Positions 50,163 to 58,608 of a stretch of 64,000 nucleotides of DNA are shown here, piece after piece (the stretch's first letter is position 1; each line of letters begins with the position of its first letter). Source of the stretch: DATMER01 sp963741305 (GTDB lineage: Bacteria; Acidobacteriota; Thermoanaerobaculia; Multivoradales; UBA5704); contig CAVUHL010000003.1 of the NCBI GenBank assembly GCA_963741305.1, positions 992,001-1,056,000 on the forward strand, given 5' to 3'. The translations under genes were made by a program, and so were the position numbers. The notes under the pieces were generated by a model. That model saw only the letters and a program-made list of their open reading frames with translations. It searched no databases and was not told the origin of the DNA.

Positions 50163-52671
50163 TCGTTCTCCTCTCCCCTCGGAAGGAGTTCAATCCCCGT
50201 GCCACCCGCCAGTCAAGGAAGACCGGCGTGAGGGCGATGAGCGCGAGGATCAAGGCCCCGATTACATAGCGCGTCCGGTGGGTGTAGGCAACCCGCGGGA
50301 CCTCACCGATCAGTACGTACCCTGCCCACAACTCCGGCCGGTTCCAGCGCGGGTCCTGGCGGAAGCGCTGCTTGGTGAGGCGCAGGGCCTCGGCCGGCCG
50401 CCGGCCCTTGCCTAGCTCGTGGTAGAGCTGCTCCATGAACGCGGCCGTGGCGTCGTCCCCCACTTCCCAAAGGGTCGCAAGCACCCCGGGAGAGCCTGAG
50501 GCTAAAAAGGCGCCGGTGAGGCTGGAGAGCGCGTCCCCCTCCTGGCTGCCCGGGCTCAGGGCGGTACGGCAGCCGGCGAGCACGGTCAGGTCCGCCCGGT
50601 ATTGGAGGTTCACGATCTCCTCGGGGTAGAGGAGGCCGTCGTCGTTCTGGCCGGGCGCGAGCAGGATCGTGGCCCCCCGACCCGGACGCTCGTCGATCAC
50701 GGCATGGGTCGCGAAATGGACGATCCGGGCACCCTTGGCGAGGATGTTCCGCAGGTCTTGCTCGTTGGCGTTGGGTCCGGTGTAGAGGCTGTGCTGACCC
50801 GGCAGCAGCTCGGCGATGGCGAGTAGCTCCCGCTCGGCTCCGGGGAGCGGCGGCAGGTTGTAGCGCGCCGCCAGGTCGCCGGCCGCGGACCCTGCTGGCA
50901 TTTCGGGAGATCCGAAGCCGACCAGGGTGTAGACCGGCGCGGTGTTGTCGAGGCTGCGCAGCCAGCCCAGGGCCGAGCCGCTCGGAAGGTAGCTGACCGG
51001 CGCGCCATCCACCAGGGGCGAGCCGCGGGTCCCGAGGAGCTCGAAAGGCAGGTAGCGGAGGGCGCCGTCCGCCGCGATCCTCACCTCGTCCGCTCTGATC
51101 TCTTCAACGGGGCCGAGGAGGAGCCGGGACAGCCGGGCGAGCCGCGCGGGGTCCGGAGCCTGGCGGCGGCTCAGGGCCTCGTGGACCGCCACGGCGTCGG
51201 CCAGGATGGGCTCGTACGGCCCCAGGTTCGCCATCCGGATCCCGTCCTCGCGGATCACCCAGAGGAAGAGGTCCTTCTCGCCGAGGAAGTACTCCAGGAG
51301 GAGGCCATCGCCGATCTTGTCGCGGAGGGCGGCGGCCCGGAGGGGAGAAGCAGCGTTTTCCGAGCTGCCGAGTGTATCCAGGAGCTCGCGGATCTTGGCG
51401 CGCTGGACGATCTCCAGGGCCTTCTCCGCGTGTCCGGCCCCAGGCTCCCGCCCTTCCATGCGGGCGAGCAGCCCGACCGCCAAGGCGTAGACTGGCCGCC
51501 GCTCGCCGAAGAAGTGGCTGCGCAGCGTGCTCCGCCGCAGGCTGGAGCGAACTTTTTCAATCTCGTTCATGGCCTGTTCGAGCAACTCCACGCCGCGCGC
51601 GTCCTGCCCGCGGGCGGCTGCCACCCGTCCGAGGCCCTCCAGGGCAGACCACCGGCCCTCGGCCGAGCCGCTCTTGCCCGCTGCTTCGAGGCTCTGGGTG
51701 AAGGCCGCGCCGGCTTCGTCAATCCGGCCCTGCTCCAGGAGGAGCCGCCCCAAGTAGAAGAGATCCTGGATCTCCTCGGAGCGGTCGCCGCTCGCCCGGG
51801 CGAAGAGCAGGGCGTTGCGGAATGCGTCCTCGGCCTGCCGGGGCTGGCGCAGGTTGAGGTGGTGGACGAGGCCGAGGTTGAGCCAGGCGTTGGAGAGGCC
51901 GGCCTGGTCCCCCTCGGTCTCGTAGAGGGCGATGGCATCCTGGAACGCGGCCTGCGCGCTGACCGGGTCCCCGAGGTTGCGGTAGACCACGCCGGTGTTG
52001 ACGCGCAGCATGGCTCGGCGTAGCGGATCGAGCTCGGTCTCTTCCTCGAGGACTTCCTTATAGATGCCGAGCGCCTCGCGGTAGGCGCCCAGCTTTTCGA
52101 GGATGACCCCCTGGTTGATCCGGCTGATGCGCACCTGCGCGGCGGCCCAGGGCTCGTCCGAGAAGCGGCCGGCGAGCGTCGCGGCCAGGCCGTGGAGGTC
52201 GAGAGCGCGGTTGTAGCGCCCCCGCGAGGTGGCGACCAGTCCCAGGTTCGAGAAGTTGATCACCTGCCCTTCGGCATCGCCGGCAATGCGGTTCATTTCC
52301 AGCGCCTCGCGGAAGCGCGCCTCGGCCTCCTGGTACTCGCCCAGGTAGTGCAGGGAGAGCCCCGCGTTGTTCAGGGTGCGGGCGAGGCGGAGGGGGTCCT
52401 GCTGCAGGCGCCGCAGGCGAAGGGCCTCCTCGCACTCTGCGAGGGCGGCCCGGAAGTCCGCCAGCTCGTTGAGGACCGCGCAGGCGTTGTTACGGGCCGT
52501 GGCCGACATCTGCGGATCCGCCGTGGAGGTAGCTGAGGCTACAGCGCGGTAGGCCACGGCCGCCTCGCGCAGCTTGCCTTCGGAGTGCAGGGCGCGGGCG
52601 TCGTCAAGGGTCTGGGATGAGAGGCGAGCAGCCAGCAGGAGGAAGGGGAGCACCAAGCCGCTCGGTCGCAT
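50152..52671 (-). CDS. TPR-CHAT caspase-like protein with C-terminal membrane helix
   Basis: 839-aa protein. Signal/anchor at 1-19, then tetratricopeptide repeats from about 25 to 375 (ARTLNNAGLSLHYLGEYQEAEARFREAL and repeats of that pattern). The CHAT protease domain spans about 450-795 with the catalytic dyad in VHFATHA (His656) and LAGCRTA (Cys701), followed by LATLWEVGDDATAAFMEQLYHEL. A single transmembrane helix closes the chain (VIGALILALIALTPVFLDW). CHAT domains are caspase-like cysteine proteases that can be triggered by partner proteins; this architecture is frequent in multicellular or complex bacteria. No nearby sensor or substrate of a known CHAT defence system is present. Confidence 0.9.
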   Translation of the reverse strand: MRPSGLVLPFLLLAARLSSQTLDDARALHSEGKLREAAVAYRAVASATSTADPQMSATARNNACAVLNELADFRAALAECEEALRLRRLQQDPLRLARTLNNAGLSLHYLGEYQEAEARFREALEMNRIAGDAEGQVINFSNLGLVATSRGRYNRALDLHGLAATLAGRFSDEPWAAAQVRISRINQGVILEKLGAYREALGIYKEVLEEETELDPLRRAMLRVNTGVVYRNLGDPVSAQAAFQDAIALYETEGDQAGLSNAWLNLGLVHHLNLRQPRQAEDAFRNALLFARASGDRSEEIQDLFYLGRLLLEQGRIDEAGAAFTQSLEAAGKSGSAEGRWSALEGLGRVAAARGQDARGVELLEQAMNEIEKVRSSLRRSTLRSHFFGERRPVYALAVGLLARMEGREPGAGHAEKALEIVQRAKIRELLDTLGSSENAASPLRAAALRDKIGDGLLLEYFLGEKDLFLWVIREDGIRMANLGPYEPILADAVAVHEALSRRQAPDPARLARLSRLLLGPVEEIRADEVRIAADGALRYLPFELLGTRGSPLVDGAPVSYLPSGSALGWLRSLDNTAPVYTLVGFGSPEMPAGSAAGDLAARYNLPPLPGAERELLAIAELLPGQHSLYTGPNANEQDLRNILAKGARIVHFATHAVIDERPGRGATILLAPGQNDDGLLYPEEIVNLQYRADLTVLAGCRTALSPGSQEGDALSSLTGAFLASGSPGVLATLWEVGDDATAAFMEQLYHELGKGRRPAEALRLTKQRFRQDPRWNRPELWAGYVLIGEVPRVAYTHRTRYVIGALILALIALTPVFLDWRVARGLNSFRGERRTNGS

Positions 52672-52686
52672 TGGGGCAGAGTATAT

Positions 52687-54828
52687 CTACCCGCTCGCCA
52701 CCTGCCGGATCGCCGACTCCAACTGCTCCAGGCTGACCGGCTTCGTCAGGTGGCGGGCGAAGCCCACTTGACGGCTGCGCTCCACGTCCTCTTCCATGCC
52801 GTAGCCGGTCAAGGCGATCCCCCGCAGCCCGAAGCGGCTGGAAAGCTCGGCCATCAGGTCGTGCCCGCTGCCGTCCGGCAGGCCGATATCGCTGAGCACG
52901 AGGTCGATCCTGCTGCCATTGCCGCCAATACCGCTGGCCGCCGAGGTCTCGGCTGCAGCCCTCCCCTCGGCCACGCTGCCGGCGACCGTGACCCGGCGCC
53001 CGGTGGCGCGGAGCAGGTCGGCCATGGCCTCGGCCGTGTCCGGATGGTCCTCCACCAGGAGGATGTGCAGTGGACGGTCTTTGGCACGGGCCGGGCGCGG
53101 CTCCGGGGGGGCCTCCCAGGGGAAGCTCGGCGGCACGGGAGGCTTGCCCGCGGGCAGCCGGACAGTGAAGGTGGCGCCCTCGCCCCGTCCCTTGCTGGCC
53201 GCGACGATGCGGCCGCCGTGCAGGGCCACGATCTTCTCGCTGATCGCCAGCCCGAGCCCCAGGCCGCCGAACCGCCGCGTGATGTTCCGCTGCCCCTGTT
53301 GAAAGGCATCGAAGACCCGTGGCAACACTTCGGGATGGATGCCGATGCCGGTGTCCGAAACCTCGACCACCACCTCCCCCTCCTCGTGCCTGGCGCGGAC
53401 GCGGACCGTTCCCTCGGGAGGCGTGAACTTGCGGGCATTGCTGATCAGGTTCCAGAAGACCTGGGTGAGCCGCGGGGCGTCCGCCCAGGTCCAGAGCTCG
53501 GTGTCCCCGATCTCGGTGATCAGGGCCGGCCCGGCCGCTCCCGGCCGTTCGGACGCCTCCAGGGCATGTGCGAGCACCTGGCGCACGTCGGTGGGGCCGC
53601 GCCGCAGCTCCAGCTTGCCCTGGGAGATGCGCGTCAGGTCGAGGAGGTCGTCGATGAGCCGGGCCTCCAGCTCCACGTTGCGGCGGATCATGGCCATGCC
53701 GTCGCGGATGTCGGCCGGCAGGGGATCGGGGCGCTTCTCCAGGCGGGCGAGCACGGCGAGCACCGGGGTGAGCGGCGTGCGCAGCTCATGGCTCAGCGTG
53801 GCCATGAAGTGGTCCTTGATCTGGCTGGCGGCTTCGGCTTGAGCCCGGGCCGCGATCTGCGCCCGGTTCACGGCGAACAGCGTCGCGCTGGTGAGCAGGC
53901 CGAGCAGGAGCAGGATCCAGACCTGATCCCGGGCCGAGCCCGCCTCGAACACCGGGAGGCTGGAGTAGACGACCGTCCAGGGGGAGCCCGCCACCTCGAA
54001 GCGCTCGGTGGAAGTGAGCCGCGGATCGGGGCCCACGACCCAGGCCGGGTGCGAGCGGTGCAGGAGGTTGCGGAGGGCCGGCGCGCCGGCATAGACCTCC
54101 ACGGCCAGGTTCGGATTGCTGCTGCCCAGGGCGCCGCGCAGCAGGTCGTCGGCCCGGAATGGGGCATAGACGAAGCCTGTCAGGGCCGCGCGCCGGTCGT
54201 CGGCCGTAGCGAGGGGGCTGCCCTGCTTGTAGACCGGGACGTAGATCACGAACCCGAACTGCTTGCGCCCTTCGATCTCCTGCACGAGCTGCACCCGGCC
54301 GGTGGCCGTGGGCCAGCCGGTGTCGCGGGCACGCTCCATGGCGGCCCGCCGTGTCGCGTCCGTGTACATGTCGAACCCGATGGCGGCGCGGTTGCGGGCG
54401 TCCAAGGGCTCGAGGTAGAAGACCGGGTAGAGGTCGTCGAAGGATGACTCGGGCCAGATCGTGAAGCGGGGATCGCTGTCGCGCCGGGCTTCGGCTGTCA
54501 CTGCGTCCTTCCAGGTCGCATCGACCCGCAGGGCGAAGCCGACGCCCTGGATGCCGGGATAGCGGCGGTCGAGCTCGAGGCTGGAGATGAAGGAACGGAA
54601 CTCCTCGCGGCTCACGTCTTCGCTGACGCTGAACAGGCCGGTCGCGCCGCGCAGCAGGGCCACATAGGTCTCCATCCGGTTGTGCAGGACGCCCTGGTTC
54701 CTCTGGACCAGGTTCTGGAACCGGAGGCTGTCCTGCATCTTCGTGGTGGCAGAGGCATAAAAGGTGACGACCACCGTCAGGACGATGGAGAGCGCGAGGA
54801 CCAGCCACGGAGTCCACGAGCGTCTCAT
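52687..54828 (-). CDS. CHASE-domain hybrid histidine kinase
   Basis: 713-aa membrane sensor. TM1 at about 8-24, an extracytoplasmic CHASE domain (about 55-290; SLELDRRYPGIQGVGFALRV, VYKQGSP), TM2 at about 303-320, then HisKA with SHELRTPL (His347), HATPase_c (FWNLISNARKFTPPEG, DTGIGIHPEVLPRVFDAF, GGLGLGLAI) and a C-terminal receiver (LHILLVEDHPDTAEAM; phospho-acceptor Asp647 in VLSDIGLPDG; KP in HLTKPVS). It senses a small extracellular ligand and phosphorylates its own receiver. It overlaps the MocA-like gene by 4 bp and lies 15 bp upstream of the CHAT gene, so these may form one transcript. Confidence 0.93.
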   Translation of the reverse strand: MRRSWTPWLVLALSIVLTVVVTFYASATTKMQDSLRFQNLVQRNQGVLHNRMETYVALLRGATGLFSVSEDVSREEFRSFISSLELDRRYPGIQGVGFALRVDATWKDAVTAEARRDSDPRFTIWPESSFDDLYPVFYLEPLDARNRAAIGFDMYTDATRRAAMERARDTGWPTATGRVQLVQEIEGRKQFGFVIYVPVYKQGSPLATADDRRAALTGFVYAPFRADDLLRGALGSSNPNLAVEVYAGAPALRNLLHRSHPAWVVGPDPRLTSTERFEVAGSPWTVVYSSLPVFEAGSARDQVWILLLLGLLTSATLFAVNRAQIAARAQAEAASQIKDHFMATLSHELRTPLTPVLAVLARLEKRPDPLPADIRDGMAMIRRNVELEARLIDDLLDLTRISQGKLELRRGPTDVRQVLAHALEASERPGAAGPALITEIGDTELWTWADAPRLTQVFWNLISNARKFTPPEGTVRVRARHEEGEVVVEVSDTGIGIHPEVLPRVFDAFQQGQRNITRRFGGLGLGLAISEKIVALHGGRIVAASKGRGEGATFTVRLPAGKPPVPPSFPWEAPPEPRPARAKDRPLHILLVEDHPDTAEAMADLLRATGRRVTVAGSVAEGRAAAETSAASGIGGNGSRIDLVLSDIGLPDGSGHDLMAELSSRFGLRGIALTGYGMEEDVERSRQVGFARHLTKPVSLEQLESAIRQVASG

Positions 54829-55397
54829 GTCCCGTCCTCAGTCAGCGCTCGGTAATCCTCGGGAGTGTCCACGTCCCGCACGGCGCCGGGATCGTCCACC
54901 TCGACAACCCGCAGACTGTCGGGGTGGCGGTCGAGCAGCTCGCGCAATCCGACGTTCAGATGAAGGGTCCTGATCTCGGGGATGAGCTCCGGGGAGATCA
55001 CCAGGGGATGTCCCCGCTGGCCCCGGTACGAGGGTACGGCAAGGGGGCTCTGCTGAGCGAGCACCGTCCGGACCGTGGAAGGGAGAAGCGCCGGCAGGTC
55101 AGCGGGGCAGACGACCAAAGGTTCCCTGTCTCCTGCCGCTGCGATCCCTTCGAGGATCGTGGAGAGCATCCCCCGCTCCGGGTCCGGGTTGACCGCCACC
55201 CGCACTCCGGCCTCCGCACCCCAGGCCCGCAACGCCTCATCGCCGGGAGCGATGACCAGAACGATCTCGGAAACTCCGCCCTCGCGCAGGGCCTGGATCA
55301 GCGAGCCGACAACCGTGCGGTCCCGAAAAGGGAGCAGCAGCTTGGGACGGCCCATACGGCGGGAAGCGCCGGCGGCAGGGAGGATAGCGATAGCCAC
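54825..55397 (-). CDS. MocA-like molybdenum cofactor cytidylyltransferase / NTP transferase
   Basis: 190-aa nucleotidyltransferase: AIAILPAAGASRRMGRPKLLLPF is the NTP-binding opening, followed by IVLVIAPGDEALR, GMLSTILEGI, LVVCPADLPALLP (metal-binding Asp) and GHPLVISPELIPEI. MocA and relatives attach CMP to molybdopterin, making the cofactor form used by xanthine-dehydrogenase-type enzymes, two of which are encoded in this window. The GTG at 55397 is chosen because family homology begins there; an ATG at 55439 in frame is possible, and neither has a clear ribosome site. It overlaps the histidine kinase start by 4 bp. Confidence 0.82.
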   Translation of the reverse strand: MAIAILPAAGASRRMGRPKLLLPFRDRTVVGSLIQALREGGVSEIVLVIAPGDEALRAWGAEAGVRVAVNPDPERGMLSTILEGIAAAGDREPLVVCPADLPALLPSTVRTVLAQQSPLAVPSYRGQRGHPLVISPELIPEIRTLHLNVGLRELLDRHPDSLRVVEVDDPGAVRDVDTPEDYRALTEDGT

Positions 55398-55449
55398 CGA
55401 TGCATAATACTCGGAGCTGTCGGTTTTGCGCTTACACATCCTGCGCGTG

Positions 55450-56026
55450 CCCTCACCCCCGGCCCCTCTCCCAGCCGCACACCCGGACCCCCGGGAGAGG
55501 GGAGGACGCTAGATCCACTGTCCTCTCCAAATGTGGCCTGTAGGGGAGGGAGGGTCAACGGATGGCTTCGTGGATTCTCTGGAGGATCGAGTCGGGGTCA
55601 TCGAAGACGGCTTCGTTGCGGAAGCGCAGGACCTTGAAGCCTCGCTGCAGAAGGTAGATATCCCGGTTCTCGTCCCAGGCCTGCTGCGGATCGGCGTCGT
55701 GGACCTCCCCGTCCAGCTCAACGACCAGCCTCCTCTCACGACAGCAGAAGTCCACGATAAAGATGCCGATGGGATATTGGCGTCGAAACTTCAAACCTTC
55801 AAGCCTGTGTTCGCGGAGGAGCCCCCACATCACTCGTTCAGCGGGAGTCTCCTGTTGCCTCAGTTCTCGGGCACGGGCTCGGGTAAGGGGACTGGGCCGC
55901 ATGGACCAACGCTATCGTTCTACCGCTCTCTCATACAAGCCGCGGTTGGGTTGGCCGTCGGATCTAGCGCTCTCCCCTCTCCCGGGGGTCCGGGTGTGCG
56001 GTTGGGAGAGGGGCCGGGGGTGAGGG
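55450..56026. mobile_element. 577-bp inverted-repeat element (copy C) enclosing a DUF559 gene
   Basis: The ends are 56-bp inverted repeats: left 55450-55505 begins CCCTCACCCCCGGCCCCTC, and right 55971-56026 is its complement with two mismatches. Inside lies a single intact DUF559-type nuclease gene (55555-55902, minus). The termini match those of the gene-free elements A and B in the outer CCCTCACCCCC...CTCTCCC segment. The right arm is read as the C-terminus of the neighbouring DUF2281-like gene, suggesting insertion there. This looks like a nuclease-encoding element with two non-autonomous relatives; no target-site duplication could be discerned. Confidence 0.6.
55555..55902 (-). CDS. DUF559 (Vsr-related) endonuclease-domain protein
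   Basis: 115-aa DUF559 protein: LRQQETPAERVMWGLLREHRLEGLKFRRQYPIGIFIVDFCCRERRLVVELDGEVHD contains the restriction-endonuclease-like core (Asp in FIVDF, Glu-Leu-Asp-Gly in VVELDG), followed by DENRDIYLLQRGFKVLRFRNEAVF. The fold is related to very-short-patch repair nucleases. DNA target unknown. It is bracketed at about 50-70 bp by the 56-bp inverted repeats, which suggests that it acts on those repeats or travels with them. No N-terminal methylase or helicase accompanies it. Confidence 0.88.
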   Translation of the reverse strand: MRPSPLTRARARELRQQETPAERVMWGLLREHRLEGLKFRRQYPIGIFIVDFCCRERRLVVELDGEVHDADPQQAWDENRDIYLLQRGFKVLRFRNEAVFDDPDSILQRIHEAIR

Positions 56027-56152
56027 CTCAGGGGCAAGATAGTCCTTCAGATCCTCAGGAGTCTTCTCGAAATCCTCAGCCATCCAGACCTGACCCCGAG
56101 CGGAGCCCGGCTTGCGGGGCTGCCGCGTCTCGCCGATATCGAGCTGATCCAT
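55964..56152 (-). CDS. DUF2281-like small protein with repeat-encoded C-terminus
   Basis: 62-aa product. Residues 1-42 (QPRKPGSARGQVWMAEDFEKTPEDLKDYL) match the C-terminal signature of DUF2281/VapB-type small proteins, where it usually reads GSAKG...M.DDFD.PLEDF.EY. From residue 43 on (PSPPAPLPTAHPDPRERGER) the chain is encoded by the right arm of the inverted-repeat element. The natural end of the gene was therefore probably at about DYLA and has been replaced. The ATG directly abuts the stop codon of the OPT transporter gene. No adjacent PIN toxin is present. Confidence 0.55.
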   Translation of the reverse strand: MDQLDIGETRQPRKPGSARGQVWMAEDFEKTPEDLKDYLAPEPSPPAPLPTAHPDPRERGER

Positions 56153-58123
56153 CTAGCCGCCTCCCTCGGGCCCCTGCGCCTCGACGTCGATGGGCGGCGG
56201 CGGCGTGGCGCTGAGGCCGGCGCGGTAGAGCAGGGCGGAGATCCCGGCTATGACGGCGATGCCGAGGATCATCCCGGGCATGCCGGAAATCCAGGTGAAC
56301 TCGCTGTCGGCGAAGTGCAGGGATTCCGGGATCGCCATCCAGTTCATCTCCCGTGCCGCGACGGCCAAGGCGATCAGCACGCCGGCCAGCCCTTCGCCTG
56401 CGATCATGCCGGAGGCGGCGAGGACTCCAGGGTCTCCCTCCTGCGGTCCTTCGTGGCGGCGGGCCTCCACGATCCGCCGCACCAGTCCGCCGATGAAGAT
56501 CGGCGTCAGGCTCCCCAGGGGGAGGTAGATCCCCACCGCAAAGGCCAGCCCGGGCAGGCCGGCAAGCATGGCTGAGAGGGAGAACGTGGCGCCTGTGCCC
56601 ACCAAGCCCCAGGGGAGAGAGCCGGAGAGCACGCCGTCGATCACCGTCTTCATGAGCGTGGCCTGAGGGGCCGGCAGGTCCGGCGAGCCGAACGTGTAGG
56701 CCTTGCCCAGGAGGAGCACCACGCCCGCCACCGCCCAGCACGCGAAGGCCGCGCCCAGGAACTGCCCGGCCTGCTGCCGCGCGGGGGTCGCGCCCACCAG
56801 ATAGCCGGTCTTCAGGTCCTGCGAGATGTCGCCCGCCTTGGATGCGGCGATGCAGACGACGGTGCCCACTGTCAGGATCGCGAAGCGGGCGGTCGGGTCG
56901 TCCCATCCGAAGAGCACGAAGAGGGCGGCCGTGCCGAGCAGCGTCACCAGCGTCATGCCCGAGGTGGGATTCGAGGAGACGCCGATCAGGCCCACGATCC
57001 GGGACGAGACCACCACGAAGAGGACACCGAAGATCCCCACTCCCAAGGCGCAGATCAGCCGCTGCAGGAAGGTCAAATTCCCGCTGATGATCCCCGGCAC
57101 CATCGCCAGCGTCAGGATCACGAAGATCGGTCCGGCGAGGACCACCCAACCCGGCACGTCACGGTCGGTACGCGGGACGCCCGCACCGGTCTCGACCCCG
57201 GCGCCTTCAGTCCTGACGCCGCGCAGGACCGCTGCAAGGGAGTGGTACATGGTCGGCAGTGCTCGAATCACTGTGACGATGCCTGCCGCGGCCACCGCCC
57301 CCGCGCCGATATAGCGTACGTAGCGGCTCCAGATCTGGCCGGCTGAGAGGTCGCGGATGAGGGTCGTGGACTCGGGAAAGAACGGAGCCGGGAGTCCCTC
57401 GCCGACCAGCGCGATCAAGGGCGTCAGTACCAGGGCGGAGATCAGGCTGCCGGAGACCATGATGGCCGACTGCTTGTAGCCGAGGATGTAGCCCACGGCG
57501 AGCAGGGCCGGCGCGATCTCCAGAGCCAGCTCGGCCTTGGGCAGCACAGGCAGGTGCGCGGCCAATTCGGACGGGATCAGGACCGCGGCTCCCAAGGCAA
57601 GCTTGATGGCAGCGCCCACCGCGAGGCCGATGAAGATCCAGCGTCCGCCCGAGCTCTCGACCGCGGTGGCGCGCAGCACCTCGGCGCAGGCGGTGCCCTC
57701 GGGATAGGGCAGCTCGTCGGCGCTCTTGACGATGAGCAGGCGCCGCAGCGGCACCATCGCGGTGATCCCAAGGATGGCGCCGAGGAAGGCGAGGATCGCC
57801 ACCTGCCAGTAAGGCGGAGTCACCCCCCACAGGAAGAGGGCCGGGATGGTGAAGATCGTGCCCGCGGCCAGCGACGAGCTGGCCGACCCGATCGTCTGGG
57901 ACATGTTGGCTTCGAGGATGACGCCGCCGGACCGCGGGCTCATCAGCCGGAAGGCCGCGACCGTGAGCACGGCGATGGGGATCGAGGTCGAGACGGTAAG
58001 CCCCACTCGGAGCCCAAGGTAGGCATTGGCGGCGCCGAAGAGGATGCCGAAGATGATTCCGGCGACGGCGGCCCGGACGGTGAACTCGACAACCGACTCG
58101 TTGTTGGTGCGCGGCGGCTGCAT
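56153..58123 (-). CDS. OPT-family oligopeptide/metal-chelate transporter
   Basis: 656-aa membrane protein with about 14-16 hydrophobic helices. OPT signatures: GIIFGILFGAANAYLGLRVGLTVSTSIPIAVLTVAAF at the start, ANMSQTIGSASSSLAAGTIFTIPALFL, LPYPEGTACAEVLRA, GYKQSAIMVSGSLISALVLTP and GIYLPLGSLTPIFIGGLVR. The bacterial branch imports small peptides or peptide-like siderophores by proton symport. The ATG has GGAGGG 5 nt upstream. It is followed directly by the DUF2281-like gene and is preceded by the 21-bp array 3 region. Confidence 0.93.
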   Translation of the reverse strand: MQPPRTNNESVVEFTVRAAVAGIIFGILFGAANAYLGLRVGLTVSTSIPIAVLTVAAFRLMSPRSGGVILEANMSQTIGSASSSLAAGTIFTIPALFLWGVTPPYWQVAILAFLGAILGITAMVPLRRLLIVKSADELPYPEGTACAEVLRATAVESSGGRWIFIGLAVGAAIKLALGAAVLIPSELAAHLPVLPKAELALEIAPALLAVGYILGYKQSAIMVSGSLISALVLTPLIALVGEGLPAPFFPESTTLIRDLSAGQIWSRYVRYIGAGAVAAAGIVTVIRALPTMYHSLAAVLRGVRTEGAGVETGAGVPRTDRDVPGWVVLAGPIFVILTLAMVPGIISGNLTFLQRLICALGVGIFGVLFVVVSSRIVGLIGVSSNPTSGMTLVTLLGTAALFVLFGWDDPTARFAILTVGTVVCIAASKAGDISQDLKTGYLVGATPARQQAGQFLGAAFACWAVAGVVLLLGKAYTFGSPDLPAPQATLMKTVIDGVLSGSLPWGLVGTGATFSLSAMLAGLPGLAFAVGIYLPLGSLTPIFIGGLVRRIVEARRHEGPQEGDPGVLAASGMIAGEGLAGVLIALAVAAREMNWMAIPESLHFADSEFTWISGMPGMILGIAVIAGISALLYRAGLSATPPPPIDVEAQGPEGGG

Positions 58124-58182
58124 GCATTCCCTCCTCGGTCAGGGACGACCGGGGGAGGGTAGCACAGAGGCTTCCGCGTCTA

Positions 58183-58515
58183 CCGCCAACCTATCCGCGT
58201 CTCACGGATAGGTTGGCGGCTCACGCGGATAGGTTTGCGCGTCTCGCGGATAGATTGGCGGCTCATGGGGATAGGTTTGCGCGTCTCACGGATAGATTGG
58301 CGGCTCACGGGGATAGGTTTGCGTCTCACGCGATAGGTTTGCGCGTCTCGCGGATAGGTTTGCGGCTCACGCGGATAGGTTTGCGCGTCTCGCGGATAGG
58401 TTTGCGGTTCACACGGATAGGTTTGCGCGCCTCGCGAGAGGTTTGCGGCTTACGCGGATAGGTTTGCGCGTCTCACGGAGAGGCTTCCGCGTCTCGCTCG
58501 AAGGGCGTCTCGCCG
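58183..58515. repeat. 21-bp tandem array 3 with alternating A/B units
   Basis: The array opens with a perfect hairpin: CCGCCAACCTATCCG (58183-58197), a 7-nt loop and its exact complement (58205-58219). From 58206 about 14 units follow, each beginning GGATAGGTTTGC or GGATAGATTGGC and spaced 21 bp (a few are 20). Two unit types alternate: one continues GCGTCTCGC, the other GGCTCACGC, giving a 42-bp higher-order repeat. The arms ACGCG/CGCGT can pair across some units. Several frames are open (heptads such as DRLAAHG), but no protein signal is seen. The gene-free interval 58124-58608 contains nothing else apart from the 23-bp motif. Confidence 0.9.
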
Positions 58516-58568
58516 ACAGTTTTCGTTGCCTGCACGAAGGCCGGGCCTTCGGCCCAATGTCTTAGGAT

Positions 58569-58591
58569 GCCGGCAAGATGCCGGCGGTCCC
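58569..58591 (-). repeat. 23-bp dispersed motif beside array 3
   Basis: On the minus strand GGGACCGCCGGCATC followed by TTGCCGGC: 22 of 23 positions match the copy at 543-565 next to array 1. It lies about 55 bp beyond the end of array 3, after a separate GGCCGAAGGCC-type hairpin near 58540. Confidence 0.8.
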
Positions 58592-58608
58592 AGGGAAAGT
58601 GCGCCGAG

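Noticed and set aside
50152..55397. CHAT, histidine kinase and MocA-like genes as a CHAT-based defence system
   Set aside because: No TPR-gated effector cassette, gasdermin, Cas7-11 or similar partner is adjacent; the TPR-CHAT protein with signal anchor and membrane helix is common in this kind of bacterium.
58213..58461. Open frame through array 3 with DRLAAHG-type heptads
   Set aside because: By-product of the 21-bp period; the array has single-base indels that break the pattern and there is no start context.
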